The notes beneath the pieces were generated by a model that did no database searches, was not told where the DNA came from, and was given only the letters and a program-made list of their open reading frames with translations. The position numbers and the translations under genes are program-made. DNA of 64,000 bases from a virus: IMG/VR virus record IMGVR_UViG_3300036799_000043, positions 47,055 to 111,054 of that record; one strand, written 5' to 3'. Shown one piece after another: positions 38,082 to 46,402 of this stretch. Within the stretch, counting starts at the first letter, position 1, and the number at the start of each line of letters is the position of its first letter.

Positions 38082-39731
38082 ATGGTAGTCGAGCAGTACG
38101 CGCCCGATGATGGGGGTTTCGACCGACTCTCGCTGCTCGAACAGCTTGAAGCTGACTACGCGTGGTGGCTCTGGCGACTGTTCCCGCAGTACTTCACAGA
38201 CGAATCTGGCAACGTCATTCCAATGGCAGACCATCACCACGACGCGTGGGAGTGGTTCTGGGAAATGCCAGATGCACGCCCGCGTCCGCTGATCTTCTTG
38301 CTGCCGCGTGGTGGCGGAAAGTCGACGACTGTTGAGCTTGGCGTGGTGTCGCTCGGCTGTCGCAACAAACGCAACTACGTGCTGTACGTGTCAGCGACGC
38401 AAGAGCAAGCTGACGATCACGTCACGAGCATTGGCGCGATGCTCGAATCACGCCGTCTAGAGATCGCGTACCCACAGATGTCAGATCGCTATGTCAACAA
38501 GTACGGCTCATCGAGAGGTTGGCGGCGAGATCGTCTGTGGACGAAAACGGGCTTTGTAATCGATGCGCTCGGACTCGACACTGCGAGTCGTGGCGTAAAA
38601 CTCGAGGATCGACGCCCAGACGTGATCGTGTTCGACGACATCGATGAGGATGGAGATACCGACAAAGAAGTGCGCAAGAAGGTGCGCATCATCACTCGTC
38701 GCTTACTGCCTGCTGCTGCGTCAGGTGGTAACACCGCAATAATCTTCTGTCAGAACCTCGTGCATGAGCGTTCGATAGCTGCTCTGCTGTGCAACCGCCA
38801 CCCTGATCCCAAGGGTGCGCAGCTTGACGACTTTCTCGTTGACAGACGCGTGATTGGTCCGATACCTGCTGTGCGCGACGCGGACGTACGCTTTCAGAAT
38901 AACCACTTTGAGCTAATCGCTGGCGAAGCGACATGGGCCGGTCAGTCGATTGAGGTCAATCAACGTCTGATCGATACAGACGGCTACTCGTCGTGGAAGC
39001 AAGAGCGTCAGCACGACGTAGAACCACCCGCTGGCGGCATGTTCTCGCATCTCGACTTTGAGGCTATGACTGTCGAGATGGCTGACGTACCGCCACTCGT
39101 GCGTATCGTCGGTGCGCTCGATCCCGCGGTGACGAATACAGACGACAGTGACTCTATGGCGCTGCAATTCGACGGCATTGGTGTCGACGACTGCATCTAT
39201 CGTCTGTGGTCGTGGGAGCAGCGTTCGACACCTGAGACAGCGATGGAGCTAGGCCTGCGGCGCTGCGTTCACTTCGGCGCAGATGCGCTCATCATCGAGA
39301 CAGATCAGGGCGGTGATCTGTGGCTAGAGAAAGCACCAGAGACATGGCTGCATCTCATCGCGAAGTGTGACGGTCGCGAGACAGATCAAGACTTTGCACC
39401 GCACTCAACAGCAGACGCGTGTCCGTATCTCGTGCACATCACTGAGAACTCGATCTTTCCAAGCGTGATCGGTATGAAAGCTGGCTCGACGCAGATGCCA
39501 AAAGCGCACCGTGCGTCACTCATGCTGCAGGACTACGAACGCCCGAATCAGATACGTCACGTGCGCAGTGGCACACATCAGGTGCTACGTGCTGCGCTGA
39601 ATCGCTTTCCGAAAACGAAGCCCCTGGACCTGACCGATGCCTCATTCTGGGCATGGAACGAACTGCGCAATCCGTCTGTCGTGCCGAGCTTCGTGCTGCA
39701 AGCTGCAGTCAGCGGGTGGTCACCGCGCTGA
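38082..39731 (+). CDS. terL: terminase large subunit
   Basis: 549 residues. ATPase: Walker A LLPRGGGKSTT (about 73-83), Walker B VIVFDDIDE (182-190) with a GNTAIIFCQN motif III. Nuclease: GALDPAVTNTDDSDS (about 344) gives the first catalytic Asp, IIETDQGGD the second and a later DASFWAWNEL region closes the RNase-H-like fold. Motor that cuts and translocates genome DNA into the prohead. Downstream hairpins end the transcript. Confidence 0.92.
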   Translation: MVVEQYAPDDGGFDRLSLLEQLEADYAWWLWRLFPQYFTDESGNVIPMADHHHDAWEWFWEMPDARPRPLIFLLPRGGGKSTTVELGVVSLGCRNKRNYVLYVSATQEQADDHVTSIGAMLESRRLEIAYPQMSDRYVNKYGSSRGWRRDRLWTKTGFVIDALGLDTASRGVKLEDRRPDVIVFDDIDEDGDTDKEVRKKVRIITRRLLPAAASGGNTAIIFCQNLVHERSIAALLCNRHPDPKGAQLDDFLVDRRVIGPIPAVRDADVRFQNNHFELIAGEATWAGQSIEVNQRLIDTDGYSSWKQERQHDVEPPAGGMFSHLDFEAMTVEMADVPPLVRIVGALDPAVTNTDDSDSMALQFDGIGVDDCIYRLWSWEQRSTPETAMELGLRRCVHFGADALIIETDQGGDLWLEKAPETWLHLIAKCDGRETDQDFAPHSTADACPYLVHITENSIFPSVIGMKAGSTQMPKAHRASLMLQDYERPNQIRHVRSGTHQVLRAALNRFPKTKPLDLTDASFWAWNELRNPSVVPSFVLQAAVSGWSPR

Positions 39732-39792
39732 TATACTGCGCACGCGACTGGCCTTGTCCAGGTATCCCCTGGCAGATTCCGGCCGCTTAGGG

Positions 39793-39832
39793 GTCTTGAG
39801 CTTGCTGGGATCGCACGGCTCAAGACACCTTC
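39793..39832. terminator. bidirectional terminator after terL
   Basis: Stem GTCTTGAGC (39793-39801) with GCTCAAGAC (39818-39826), 16-base loop, then ACCTTCTTT. A smaller CCAG-CTGG hairpin precedes it at about 39760. The stem overlaps the stop of the converging gene. Confidence 0.65.
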
Positions 39833-40227
39833 TTTGTGTAGACTCGACTCGCGATACGTGAATTGTGTGCGATGCACCTGTCACGTACTTCGCGCTCAGC
39901 TTGCATGTCTTGCTCTGTTTGCACGCGTAGAAATGGTCTGCCATTGACCCACTGCACGCGTACAGCACGCTTACCGTCGACAAGCACGTCAACCCAAGTG
40001 GCGCCACCGTATTGTTGCTCTGCTTCTGGCTCGTACTGCAGTGTGACGTTGGGCATGTTAGTTCCTTTCTGAGCGCGCATAGCGTAGGTGAGATAGCAGT
40101 ACGTCGTGCGTCTCATGCGGTGCTCGCGTCGAAGGCACGTACAGCGTGTCCTGACTGACGCATAGCGCCCGAGCACGCTCTGCTGACACAGATAGTGGTT
40201 GCCGACTGCGCAGTAGATACATTCCAT
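39820..40227 (-). CDS. zinc-binding protein, 135 aa
   Basis: Begins CIYCAVGNHYLC and continues ...RCTC...H, a zinc signature of actinophage hypotheticals; the start overlaps the upstream stop. The second half (from residue 58) begins at an in-frame ATG (40056) preceded by AAAGGA, so a shorter 78-residue beta-rich protein (PNVTLQYEPEAEQQYGG) may also be made. Possibly a fusion of two genes. Confidence 0.55.
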   Translation of the reverse strand: MECIYCAVGNHYLCQQSVLGRYASVRTRCTCLRREHRMRRTTYCYLTYAMRAQKGTNMPNVTLQYEPEAEQQYGGATWVDVLVDGKRAVRVQWVNGRPFLRVQTEQDMQAEREVRDRCIAHNSRIASRVYTKKVS

Positions 40228-40448
40228 TATGGTTTCTCATCTGCTGCGAAACACGCTCGACACAGTTGTTGTACGCCGTGTTTCTCAATCATCATTCGGT
40301 ACGCAGCTTTCACCACGTCGAGCATTGCATCGTTGGTCAGATCACTCGTCGATCCCTCACCATGCGCGATGTAATCAACTGTGATTGGTTGATCGCAACG
40401 CGTACAGTTTAGCCCGACTGCAACGTCAGATAAGCCAGCATTGTTCAT
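40227..40448 (-). CDS. zinc-ribbon protein, 73 aa
   Basis: CTRCDQPITVDYIAHG near the start and LCRACF near the end, with a helix between; coupled to neighbours on both sides. Confidence 0.6.
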   Translation of the reverse strand: MNNAGLSDVAVGLNCTRCDQPITVDYIAHGEGSTSDLTNDAMLDVVKAAYRMMIEKHGVQQLCRACFAADEKP

Positions 40449-40891
40449 ACTGGCATCGCCCAGACTTTGTTGGGTTCAGCGGGGTTGTACGACGCAACAT
40501 CGAGACGCAGGTTCGAGCGCGTCAGCAACACTTCTCGCCAATCTTTTTTCTCGATCTCGTGAGTGCAGACGTACCAGTGTGTCGGGTCGCCGCCTGTGCG
40601 CGCGAGAATGACGTACCACTGACGCTTGATGTGCTGTTTACGTGCGAACTCTGGCCACGGCATTGCATTGACGTTGACAGTGAAGCGCACTGCGAGCTTG
40701 TCGAGACTCGGGTGAGTCCACTTCGCACCGCTCGTCGCGAGATCAGCCTGACGCGTCAACCACACGACATCCGGCCCTGCATGCTGCTTGAGCAGGTCGA
40801 CGTTACTGTCTGTCAGTGTGAGCTTTTGATCGTGCAAGATGTTCGGCAGATGCAGGACTGACGTGTAGTGGTAGAGCCTCACGTTGCCCAC
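40445..40891 (-). CDS. ADP-ribosyltransferase-fold-like protein
   Basis: 148 residues. LYHYTSVLHLPNILHDQKLTL, then PDVVWLTRQ, and a late EIEKKDWREV resemble the H-Y-E arrangement of small ADP-ribosyltransferase-fold (RNA phosphotransferase-like) proteins: a conserved His-Tyr at the start, an NAD-region strand VVWLT, and a late Glu. The key residues are only suggestive. If active it could modify host proteins or nucleic acids, as T4 ModA and Alt do. Confidence 0.45.
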   Translation of the reverse strand: MGNVRLYHYTSVLHLPNILHDQKLTLTDSNVDLLKQHAGPDVVWLTRQADLATSGAKWTHPSLDKLAVRFTVNVNAMPWPEFARKQHIKRQWYVILARTGGDPTHWYVCTHEIEKKDWREVLLTRSNLRLDVASYNPAEPNKVWAMPV

Positions 40892-41067
40892 CGCTTTTGT
40901 TCGCTGACGATCTCAACGGCGATACGCATGCGCACCGCACGCTGCGAGCCATTGCCTTCTGAGAAGTAGGTGTACATGCTGCTGCGCCCTTGCTCGCGCT
41001 GCATGATCTCGACATCTTGCGGTAGCAAGTCGATAAACAATTCGCCGTTGATGTCTCTAACGCGCAT
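40879..41067 (-). CDS. small beta-rich protein, 62 aa
   Basis: ATG at 41067 chosen from the AAGGGAGA site upstream. Beta-rich (INGELFIDLLPQ, VRMRIAVEIV). Overlaps its neighbours. Unknown. Confidence 0.5.
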   Translation of the reverse strand: MRVRDINGELFIDLLPQDVEIMQREQGRSSMYTYFSEGNGSQRAVRMRIAVEIVSEQKRWAT

Positions 41068-41374
41068 TGGCGTTTCTCCCTTCAATGATGCACAGTGCTG
41101 GATCGATGTATTCGAGCATCTCTGCGTCTGCCCGAGGCAGCCAATTTTGAGCGTGCTGCGCGCAGTAGAACGCGCCTTCGCCGTTCAGCATGTTGTGTGC
41201 GCGCGACAGCACGCGATAGTCACCTCGTACGCCGCCGCACAGCTTGCAGGCATTGCCGACGAGTGCGCCACGTGCATTCGTGCTCGCGCGCGGTAGGTCG
41301 ATCTGCACGCGCGCGAAGTCCGCGTCCGTGTACACGATGCGCTGATCGGTGCGAGTCGGCAGAATGACGCTCAT
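41057..41374 (-). CDS. zinc-finger hypothetical protein, 105 aa
   Basis: Coupled (ATGA) to the upstream zinc protein. CKLCGG ... C-x2-H (YCAQH) gives one zinc site; N-terminal part beta-rich. Confidence 0.55.
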   Translation of the reverse strand: MSVILPTRTDQRIVYTDADFARVQIDLPRASTNARGALVGNACKLCGGVRGDYRVLSRAHNMLNGEGAFYCAQHAQNWLPRADAEMLEYIDPALCIIEGRNANAR

Positions 41375-41691
41375 GCGCATGCCTCCAGTTCGTGTCGACG
41401 CATGTAGCCCCAGTTGCGTCGACGATCTCGTTCTGACTGCTGTCCCTTGCCGGTGCACTGATAGCAGATGCCCCACGTGCCCTTGCGTTCGTTGACGTAT
41501 TCGCCGCTACCGTCGCACTTGTCGCAATGCGTCCACGTCGATTGATCGCCGTCGAGCTTGCGTATCTCGTCGATTGTCTGCTCGATCTGTCGCTTGTCGT
41601 ACTTGAAGCTCGGCGAACGCATCGCCATATCGAACATGCTGTCCTGAATCTGGCGACGCTGCATCGCGTACGGGTCAGTCGGGTAGCTCAT
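41371..41691 (-). CDS. DnaJ-type zinc-finger protein, 106 aa
   Basis: Start at 41691 from the ATGA overlap. Helical N-terminus, then CDKCDGSGEY and CYQCTGKG (C-x2-C-x-G-x-G twice), as in the products at 15153 and 33428. Ends with an Arg-rich tail. Confidence 0.65.
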   Translation of the reverse strand: MSYPTDPYAMQRRQIQDSMFDMAMRSPSFKYDKRQIEQTIDEIRKLDGDQSTWTHCDKCDGSGEYVNERKGTWGICYQCTGKGQQSERDRRRNWGYMRRHELEACA

Positions 41692-41846
41692 CGCTGGCCT
41701 CGCACGTGATTGGTGACGCCACGGCAAAATGCGCATTGATCTTTTGCGAAAGCTGCGATCACGCGTGGGGTGAGTGCATACAGTCGATGGCCGCATGCGT
41801 AACGCGGTCCTTCGGGTGGTCGAGTCTTCGGGCGGTTCTTGCTCAT
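41688..41846 (-). CDS. small zinc protein, 52 aa
   Basis: First gene of the minus-strand operon. Basic N-terminus (SKNRPKTRPPEGPRY), then CGH ... CAFC, a zinc site. ATG preceded by GAGAG and a leader of about 25 bases. Confidence 0.6.
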   Translation of the reverse strand: MSKNRPKTRPPEGPRYACGHRLYALTPRVIAAFAKDQCAFCRGVTNHVRGQR

Positions 41847-41877
41847 CTGCTTGCTCTCTCTCGCTCGTGTTGAACAC

Positions 41878-41906
41878 ACTATACAGCACTGCTTACAAGA
41901 GCGCAA
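41878..41906 (-). promoter_or_regulatory. early-type promoter on minus strand (copy 16)
   Basis: Read on the minus strand: TTGCGC (41906-41901), 17 bp with GCAGTGCTG, TATAGT (41883-41878). It drives the operon 41846-39820. It overlaps the promoter region of the divergent portal gene. Confidence 0.85.
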
Positions 41907-41908
41907 GT

Positions 41909-41916
41909 GTTACGCT
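41909..41916 (+). promoter_or_regulatory. extended -10 promoter of portal gene
   Basis: TGTTACGCT (extended -10 form) immediately right of the divergent early promoter; the ATG of the portal gene is 8 bases after it, so also leaderless-type. Confidence 0.5.
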
Positions 41917-41924
41917 CAGACGCA

Positions 41925-43757
41925 ATGGCTGAGCGTCGTAAGACTGCGCGAGTGACGAAAGCGCCGCTCGCCACGAATGATCCATCAGCGCGTGCTGTAG
42001 CTCAAGCTGCTCGACAGTCCGCAGTTGGCAATCTCGCGAGCGTGCCGGGCATCACGGGTGTCGCAACAGCAACGCGCAAGACAGTCGACTCGCTTGGCGT
42101 ATTCTTCGGCAGTACGCCCGTAATCGTGCCACCTCCAAACTACGAAGGTGAGTGGCAGGTCTTCAATCTCGACGCGAACACGTTCGCGAAGCTCGGTCCG
42201 CAAGCGCTCGTCAATCGCATGATCGAGCTATCGCCAGACATCTCGCGAGCGCTCTGGGACTATCTGCGACTGTTCAACCCTGGCTGGACGCTTACGTGCT
42301 TCAACGTTGGAACTGACTCGCAGAACACGCGTGCACAGGCGATTGCTGACGCGATTGTCGCGAAGCTGAATCGTATGTACGGCACTGTCGACGTGCTGCA
42401 CGGTCGTATGGGCATGTCGATGTTTCTGCGCGGTGCACTGTTCTCGGAACTCGTGCTCGCGTTGAACGGCAGGGACTTCGTTGACATGCCAGTGATCGAT
42501 CCCGTCAGCGTGCGCTTCCGGCGTATGCAAGACGACGAGCGCGGCCAGTACTTTGAACTCGGCCAGATGCAAGTAACTGGCTACGTTCAACTCGATCAGT
42601 ACGAGACGATCACGTACATACCCGTTGACCCATCGCCAGACACTCCCTACGGTCGACCGATGGTGTCGCCAGCGATCTTCGCGAGCTTGTTCTTGCTCGG
42701 TCTGCTGCACGATCTGCGACGCGTCATCGCTCAGCAGGGTTACCCGCGCATCGATATCACAGTCGATCTGTCAGCGTTGTTTGACGAAGCGAAGAAGGCG
42801 ATGCCGAGCATTGTCAACAACCCGACAAAGTATGGCGAGTGGGTATCGAAAGTCTTCGACGGCATCAAAGACGTGTACGCGAATTTGCAGCCAGACGACG
42901 CGTACATCCACGGCTCGTCTGTCACTGTCAACAAACCCGTTGGCACCGCAGATCCGTCGAGTCTGGGTGCGATTCCGTCAATTATCGAGATCATCGAGCG
43001 TTGGCTTGTACGTGCGCTCAAGACGATGCCGCTACTCATGGCGACGCGTCAGTCGACGAGCGAGACGCAGGCGAACCGTGAGTGGGAGATTCACGCTGCA
43101 GGCATCAAGTCGCTGCAGCACTACGCCGAAGTGATCTGGGAGCGCCACATGTCGCTTGCGCTGCGCGCTCAGGGTATCCAGTGCGATGTACAGTTTCGTT
43201 ACGCCGAGCTACGCGCGAGCGAGATGATGCGCGATCAGCAGACGATGCAACTGCTTATCCAAAATGCGTTCGCCAAGTATGCGCTCGGCGTTGAAGATAT
43301 CGACGCAATGGCGACAGAGATCGCTGGTCATCCCGCGGTCGAGGAAGAGCCATTGTTCATCCCGAAAGCGTGGAGCAGTGGCGCACCAACTCCCGCTGAG
43401 CAGCAGAACCCAGACGGCACAGAGATCGCTGCGGGTGAGGGCGGTGACAAAGCGCGTGTTATCGAGTGGATGCCAAACCCGAACAGACTCAATATTACGC
43501 GTAAGATCGACGGTGCTGAGTACGTGCCGGTGCAGACCATGACGAATCGTGGTCGAGTCATCATGTGGCGCAAGCGTGGTACACGTGAAATTCGCGCTCC
43601 AGGCGGCGCTACAGGCAAGATCGAGTCGCACGGTGCAGTGCTCGCCGTACCTGACGTGAAAGTCGACAAGCGCTCGCTGCGTAAGGCTGTGACACGCTTC
43701 GACGACAGCGTGCCTGACTGGGCTGGCATTCTCGACGCGCGTGAGAAGACAGCATGA
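41925..43757 (+). CDS. portal protein
   Basis: 610 residues; ATG at 41925 preferred over GTG 41907. A disordered N-terminus is followed by the portal core with MFLRGALFSELVLALNG, IDPVSVRFRRM, YETITYIPVDPSPDTPYGRPM, a long helix LLHDLRRVIAQQGYPRIDITVDL, and SETQANREWEIHAAGIKSLQ. Order between terL and head morphogenesis genes, length and the phospho-site-like PYGRP motif fit. A polar tail after residue 500 is probably flexible. Forms the dodecameric packaging vertex. Confidence 0.85.
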   Translation: MAERRKTARVTKAPLATNDPSARAVAQAARQSAVGNLASVPGITGVATATRKTVDSLGVFFGSTPVIVPPPNYEGEWQVFNLDANTFAKLGPQALVNRMIELSPDISRALWDYLRLFNPGWTLTCFNVGTDSQNTRAQAIADAIVAKLNRMYGTVDVLHGRMGMSMFLRGALFSELVLALNGRDFVDMPVIDPVSVRFRRMQDDERGQYFELGQMQVTGYVQLDQYETITYIPVDPSPDTPYGRPMVSPAIFASLFLLGLLHDLRRVIAQQGYPRIDITVDLSALFDEAKKAMPSIVNNPTKYGEWVSKVFDGIKDVYANLQPDDAYIHGSSVTVNKPVGTADPSSLGAIPSIIEIIERWLVRALKTMPLLMATRQSTSETQANREWEIHAAGIKSLQHYAEVIWERHMSLALRAQGIQCDVQFRYAELRASEMMRDQQTMQLLIQNAFAKYALGVEDIDAMATEIAGHPAVEEEPLFIPKAWSSGAPTPAEQQNPDGTEIAAGEGGDKARVIEWMPNPNRLNITRKIDGAEYVPVQTMTNRGRVIMWRKRGTREIRAPGGATGKIESHGAVLAVPDVKVDKRSLRKAVTRFDDSVPDWAGILDAREKTA

Positions 43758-43999
43758 TCGAGATCAATCGTGTGATCGAGCAGAACGCGTCTGGTGGCGC
43801 GCGCCCGTCGATACGCGCATGGATCGATTGGTATCGCAACTTGCTGCACGTCGAGACAGATTCGTACGAGCTAGCCACAGTGACACACGAGTATGGCGAT
43901 GCCACGGTGCACGTCGCGTCAATCACGTCACGCGATGCACATTTGGTCGATCTACGCATGCAGCACCCTCACAACTGCGAGTGCGATGCACATCCTTGA
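43754..43999 (+). CDS. small protein after portal, 81 aa
   Basis: ATGA-coupled. Mixed, ending with a His/Cys group (HPHNCECDAHP). Unknown. Confidence 0.5.
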   Translation: MIEINRVIEQNASGGARPSIRAWIDWYRNLLHVETDSYELATVTHEYGDATVHVASITSRDAHLVDLRMQHPHNCECDAHP

Positions 44000-44091
44000 G
44001 CGACGATAGGATGGCGGCTGTTGTGATCGTCATTGTCGCGCTTGTGTTCCTGTACTTAGCCACAGGCGGATTCAGCAATGCCATTCGGTGA
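43996..44091 (+). CDS. tiny membrane peptide, 31 aa
   Basis: TTG start overlapping the previous TGA, or ATG at 44011 (26 residues). Nearly all one transmembrane helix (AAVVIVIVALVFLYLATGG). Overlaps the head morphogenesis gene by 14 bases. Confidence 0.45.
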   Translation: MSDDRMAAVVIVIVALVFLYLATGGFSNAIR

Positions 44092-44899
44092 CCATTGCCA
44101 ATACAAGAAATTCTCTGATTGCACCAAGGCGCACTCTGACAAAGATGATCCAGCGGCGTACTGCGCGACGATTCAGGACAAGACTGAGGAACACTGCAAG
44201 CGCAGCATGCGTATCGAGCTACGCCGTAAGGTGCTGCATGTCGCCGCAATCAGACAGGCTGTCGACGATACGTACGAGTGGGACGAAGACAAGCACCATT
44301 ACCTACGTGATGGTGCTGTCGTGTCGCTCGCGACGATCCTGACGCTGCGCGATCAGCTACTAGACGCGCAGTACGCAGACGCTATCGAGCTTGCTGACGC
44401 GCTTGAGGAAGACGGCGATCTAGAGGCGTGGCAAGAGGCAATGCGCGATCTCATCCAGGAGACGCATTCGGCCGCTTACATGCTTGGTCGCGGTGGCATC
44501 AACTTCACTCAAGCTGCAGAACGTCTCGCGCTCGCTGGCATCGTTACGGCGCAGTTTGAGTATCTGCGTCAGTTCGCCGCAGATGTGCAGGCCGGCAAAG
44601 TGTCGATAGCTGACGCGCGCAATCGAGCTTCGCAGTACATGTCATCAGCGACGTACGCGTTCTCACTCGGCTTTGCAGATGCGTATGGCGACGAGCTACA
44701 GCTACCAGCGTATCCGGGCGATGGTGGCTCAAAATGCCTGATGAATTGTCGCTGCGCGTGGGACATCGAAGAAGACACGAAAGAGTGGCGCTGTTACTGG
44801 ATCGCCACAGGTGACGACGAGCAATGCACAGACTGCGATGATCGAGCGCAGTTATACAACCCGTACGTGCAAAAGCGTGTCGTTGCAGCCGCCGCATAA
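44078..44899 (+). CDS. minor head / head morphogenesis protein
   Basis: 273 residues. N-terminal CQYKKFSDCTKAHSDKDDPAAYC module recurs in phage head proteins. Then a long helical part (LGRGGINFTQAAERLALAG) and a C-terminal KCLMNCRCAWDIEEDTKEW ... QCTDCDDRAQLYN segment with the CRC motif typical of SPP1 gp7/Mu gpF-like minor head proteins. Position between portal and protease agrees. Confidence 0.75.
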   Translation: MPFGDHCQYKKFSDCTKAHSDKDDPAAYCATIQDKTEEHCKRSMRIELRRKVLHVAAIRQAVDDTYEWDEDKHHYLRDGAVVSLATILTLRDQLLDAQYADAIELADALEEDGDLEAWQEAMRDLIQETHSAAYMLGRGGINFTQAAERLALAGIVTAQFEYLRQFAADVQAGKVSIADARNRASQYMSSATYAFSLGFADAYGDELQLPAYPGDGGSKCLMNCRCAWDIEEDTKEWRCYWIATGDDEQCTDCDDRAQLYNPYVQKRVVAAAA

Positions 44900-45152
44900 G
44901 CCGGCGCTGTTCGTTGACCTTCGTGGGCATGGTTGGCACGTTGCACTCGATCAGAACCCACCGAACTTCGTGCTGCCGCTAGTGTGTCGCTGTGGGCTGA
45001 GAATTGAGACGTACACAGAGCCATCTCCGCATCACTTTCTCGTCATGTCGTATTCCTATAATCATCATGGCGAGTGCTGTGTAGACTGCCTGAAAGGAGA
45101 ACGGCGTGCTTCCCAACGACCTGATGTCACGCTCGATGCAGATGGCACGTAA
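44877..45152 (+). CDS. zinc-binding hypothetical protein, 91 aa
   Basis: GTG at 44877, overlapping the minor head gene; TTG 44883 is possible. CRCGLR and CCVDC pairs with a His-rich segment (PSPHHFLVM). Small beta-rich zinc domain. Confidence 0.5.
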   Translation: MSLQPPHKPALFVDLRGHGWHVALDQNPPNFVLPLVCRCGLRIETYTEPSPHHFLVMSYSYNHHGECCVDCLKGERRASQRPDVTLDADGT

Positions 45153-45402
45153 TCTCGTCGGTGCAAACGAACTGCAGCTATCGCGTGAGGTCGCGTTGCG
45201 CGTGTTTCGTCAGCACGGCGGCCAATTCGATCAAGACGGTGCACCGATAACTGCTGGCTGCTACATGTGTCGCGCGTCGAGTGCATGCGAGCATCAATCG
45301 CTGGCGTTCTCGATTCTGCTGTCGCTGTCAGTGTTCGAGACCGCGCGTGAGGCGCTTGTAGACTCTGTTATCGACGAGCTACGCAAGAGGGCACGAGAAT
45401 GA
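45106..45402 (+). CDS. hypothetical protein, 98 aa
   Basis: GTG 7 bases after AAAGGAGA. Helical with C-x2-C..C-x-H (CYMCRASSACEH) and a helical tail. Unknown. Confidence 0.55.
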   Translation: MLPNDLMSRSMQMARNLVGANELQLSREVALRVFRQHGGQFDQDGAPITAGCYMCRASSACEHQSLAFSILLSLSVFETAREALVDSVIDELRKRARE

Positions 45403-45623
45403 GTCCACAGAGGTTGCACGAAGGCGACGACGCGGCATGGATCATGCAGCAGCCACACAAGGAAAACTATCGACTCGTCACGGACATCAGCGGACATACA
45501 GCAGGTGAAATTGGCCTGCTGCTGGAGCAGTCTGTCGAGCCGTCGCTGTTCATTCTGCGCTTTGCGAATGACGCGACGCCAGTCGCGTGTACGCCCGATC
45601 AGGTCGAGCATGTCAACGCCTGA
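45399..45623 (+). CDS. hypothetical protein, 74 aa
   Basis: ATGA-coupled. Alpha/beta with DDAAWIMQQPHKENY; resembles nothing I can name. Confidence 0.5.
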   Translation: MSPQRLHEGDDAAWIMQQPHKENYRLVTDISGHTAGEIGLLLEQSVEPSLFILRFANDATPVACTPDQVEHVNA

Positions 45624-45786
45624 GCAGTTGCCACGCTGCCCGCTGTGTGGTGCAGCAACGCACAAGATCGACAACGACCGAGCACAGTGCGCGCAGTGCA
45701 ATCACGTCATCAGCATCAGCACTCGCCGCAAACTCGATGCGCGTCGAGCGTTCACTGACGATCCGCGTCAGAAAGGGCCGATCTGA
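45610..45786 (+). CDS. zinc-ribbon protein, 58 aa
   Basis: Overlaps the previous gene by 14 bases. CPLCGAATH and CAQCNHV give a textbook ribbon, then a basic helix. Shares one base with the next ATG. Confidence 0.65.
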   Translation: MSTPEQLPRCPLCGAATHKIDNDRAQCAQCNHVISISTRRKLDARRAFTDDPRQKGPI

Positions 45787-45938
45787 TGTTCAACCCAATA
45801 CACGCGTGGGATGAACTGTTCTGCCAGTTTTTTCACATTCCGTTTTTGCGCATTCAGCATTACTCCGGTGGTCGCTGGTTGTGCACAAAGCCAAACTGTC
45901 GCGCGCAGCGACGACGCAAGCCGAACCTGCCAGTGTGA
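45786..45938 (+). CDS. small basic protein, 50 aa
   Basis: Aromatic/basic (LFCQFFHIPFLRIQHY, then CTKPNCRAQRRRKPN). One possible Cys pair. Its stop overlaps a 10-codon GTG mini-ORF (45935-45967). Confidence 0.5.
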   Translation: MFNPIHAWDELFCQFFHIPFLRIQHYSGGRWLCTKPNCRAQRRRKPNLPV

Positions 45939-45960
45939 GCATGGAGCTACGTTTGCGCTG

Positions 45961-46284
45961 GTGGTAGACGCTGTATCGCGCGAGCAGGTTGTGGGTGAGA
46001 TAGGCGAGCTATTCCAACGTCTCGCGAACGGCGGCGCTATCAACGCGCTCGAACTGTCAGCAATGCGCGAGCACATCGCACAGAGCTTGACAGACGCTAA
46101 CTCACCAATGACAACGTACTATTGCAATCAGCGACGCGACGATGGCACGCGCTGCGGTGCTGTCGTGACAGAAACGAACGCGCCGTATGGACGTGCGAAG
46201 CAGCGTTGTCGCATTTGTGGCAAGGTAAATACGATCTACTACGGCGGCTACGCGCGTTACGCAGACTCGCCGGCAAGCCGCTAG
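45961..46284 (+). CDS. zinc-ribbon protein, 107 aa
   Basis: Start uncertain: GTG 45961 gives a helical N-terminus plus ribbon; ATG 46109 would give only the ribbon. CNQRRDDGTRCGAVV ... CRICGKVN is the zinc site. Last gene before the virion promoter. Confidence 0.5.
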   Translation: MVDAVSREQVVGEIGELFQRLANGGAINALELSAMREHIAQSLTDANSPMTTYYCNQRRDDGTRCGAVVTETNAPYGRAKQRCRICGKVNTIYYGGYARYADSPASR

Positions 46285-46286
46285 CA

Positions 46287-46315
46287 TTGACGCTGTTGCA
46301 TCTATCTCGCATACT
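46287..46315 (+). promoter_or_regulatory. strong late-type promoter for the capsid/tail operon
   Basis: TTGACG (46287-46292), exactly 17 bp, CATACT (46310-46315). No CAGYGCTG box. An 80-base leader with AAGGAG before the ATG at 46403 contains an ACCAG/CTGGT hairpin. A distinct promoter class from the early ones. Confidence 0.75.
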
Positions 46316-46402
46316 CTGACCAGAACGTCGTCCTGGTGTCACCGATGTGTGGCGCCGCGAGTGTAAGCCTATGCGCTCACTGTTTCACACAAGGAGCGCT
46401 AC

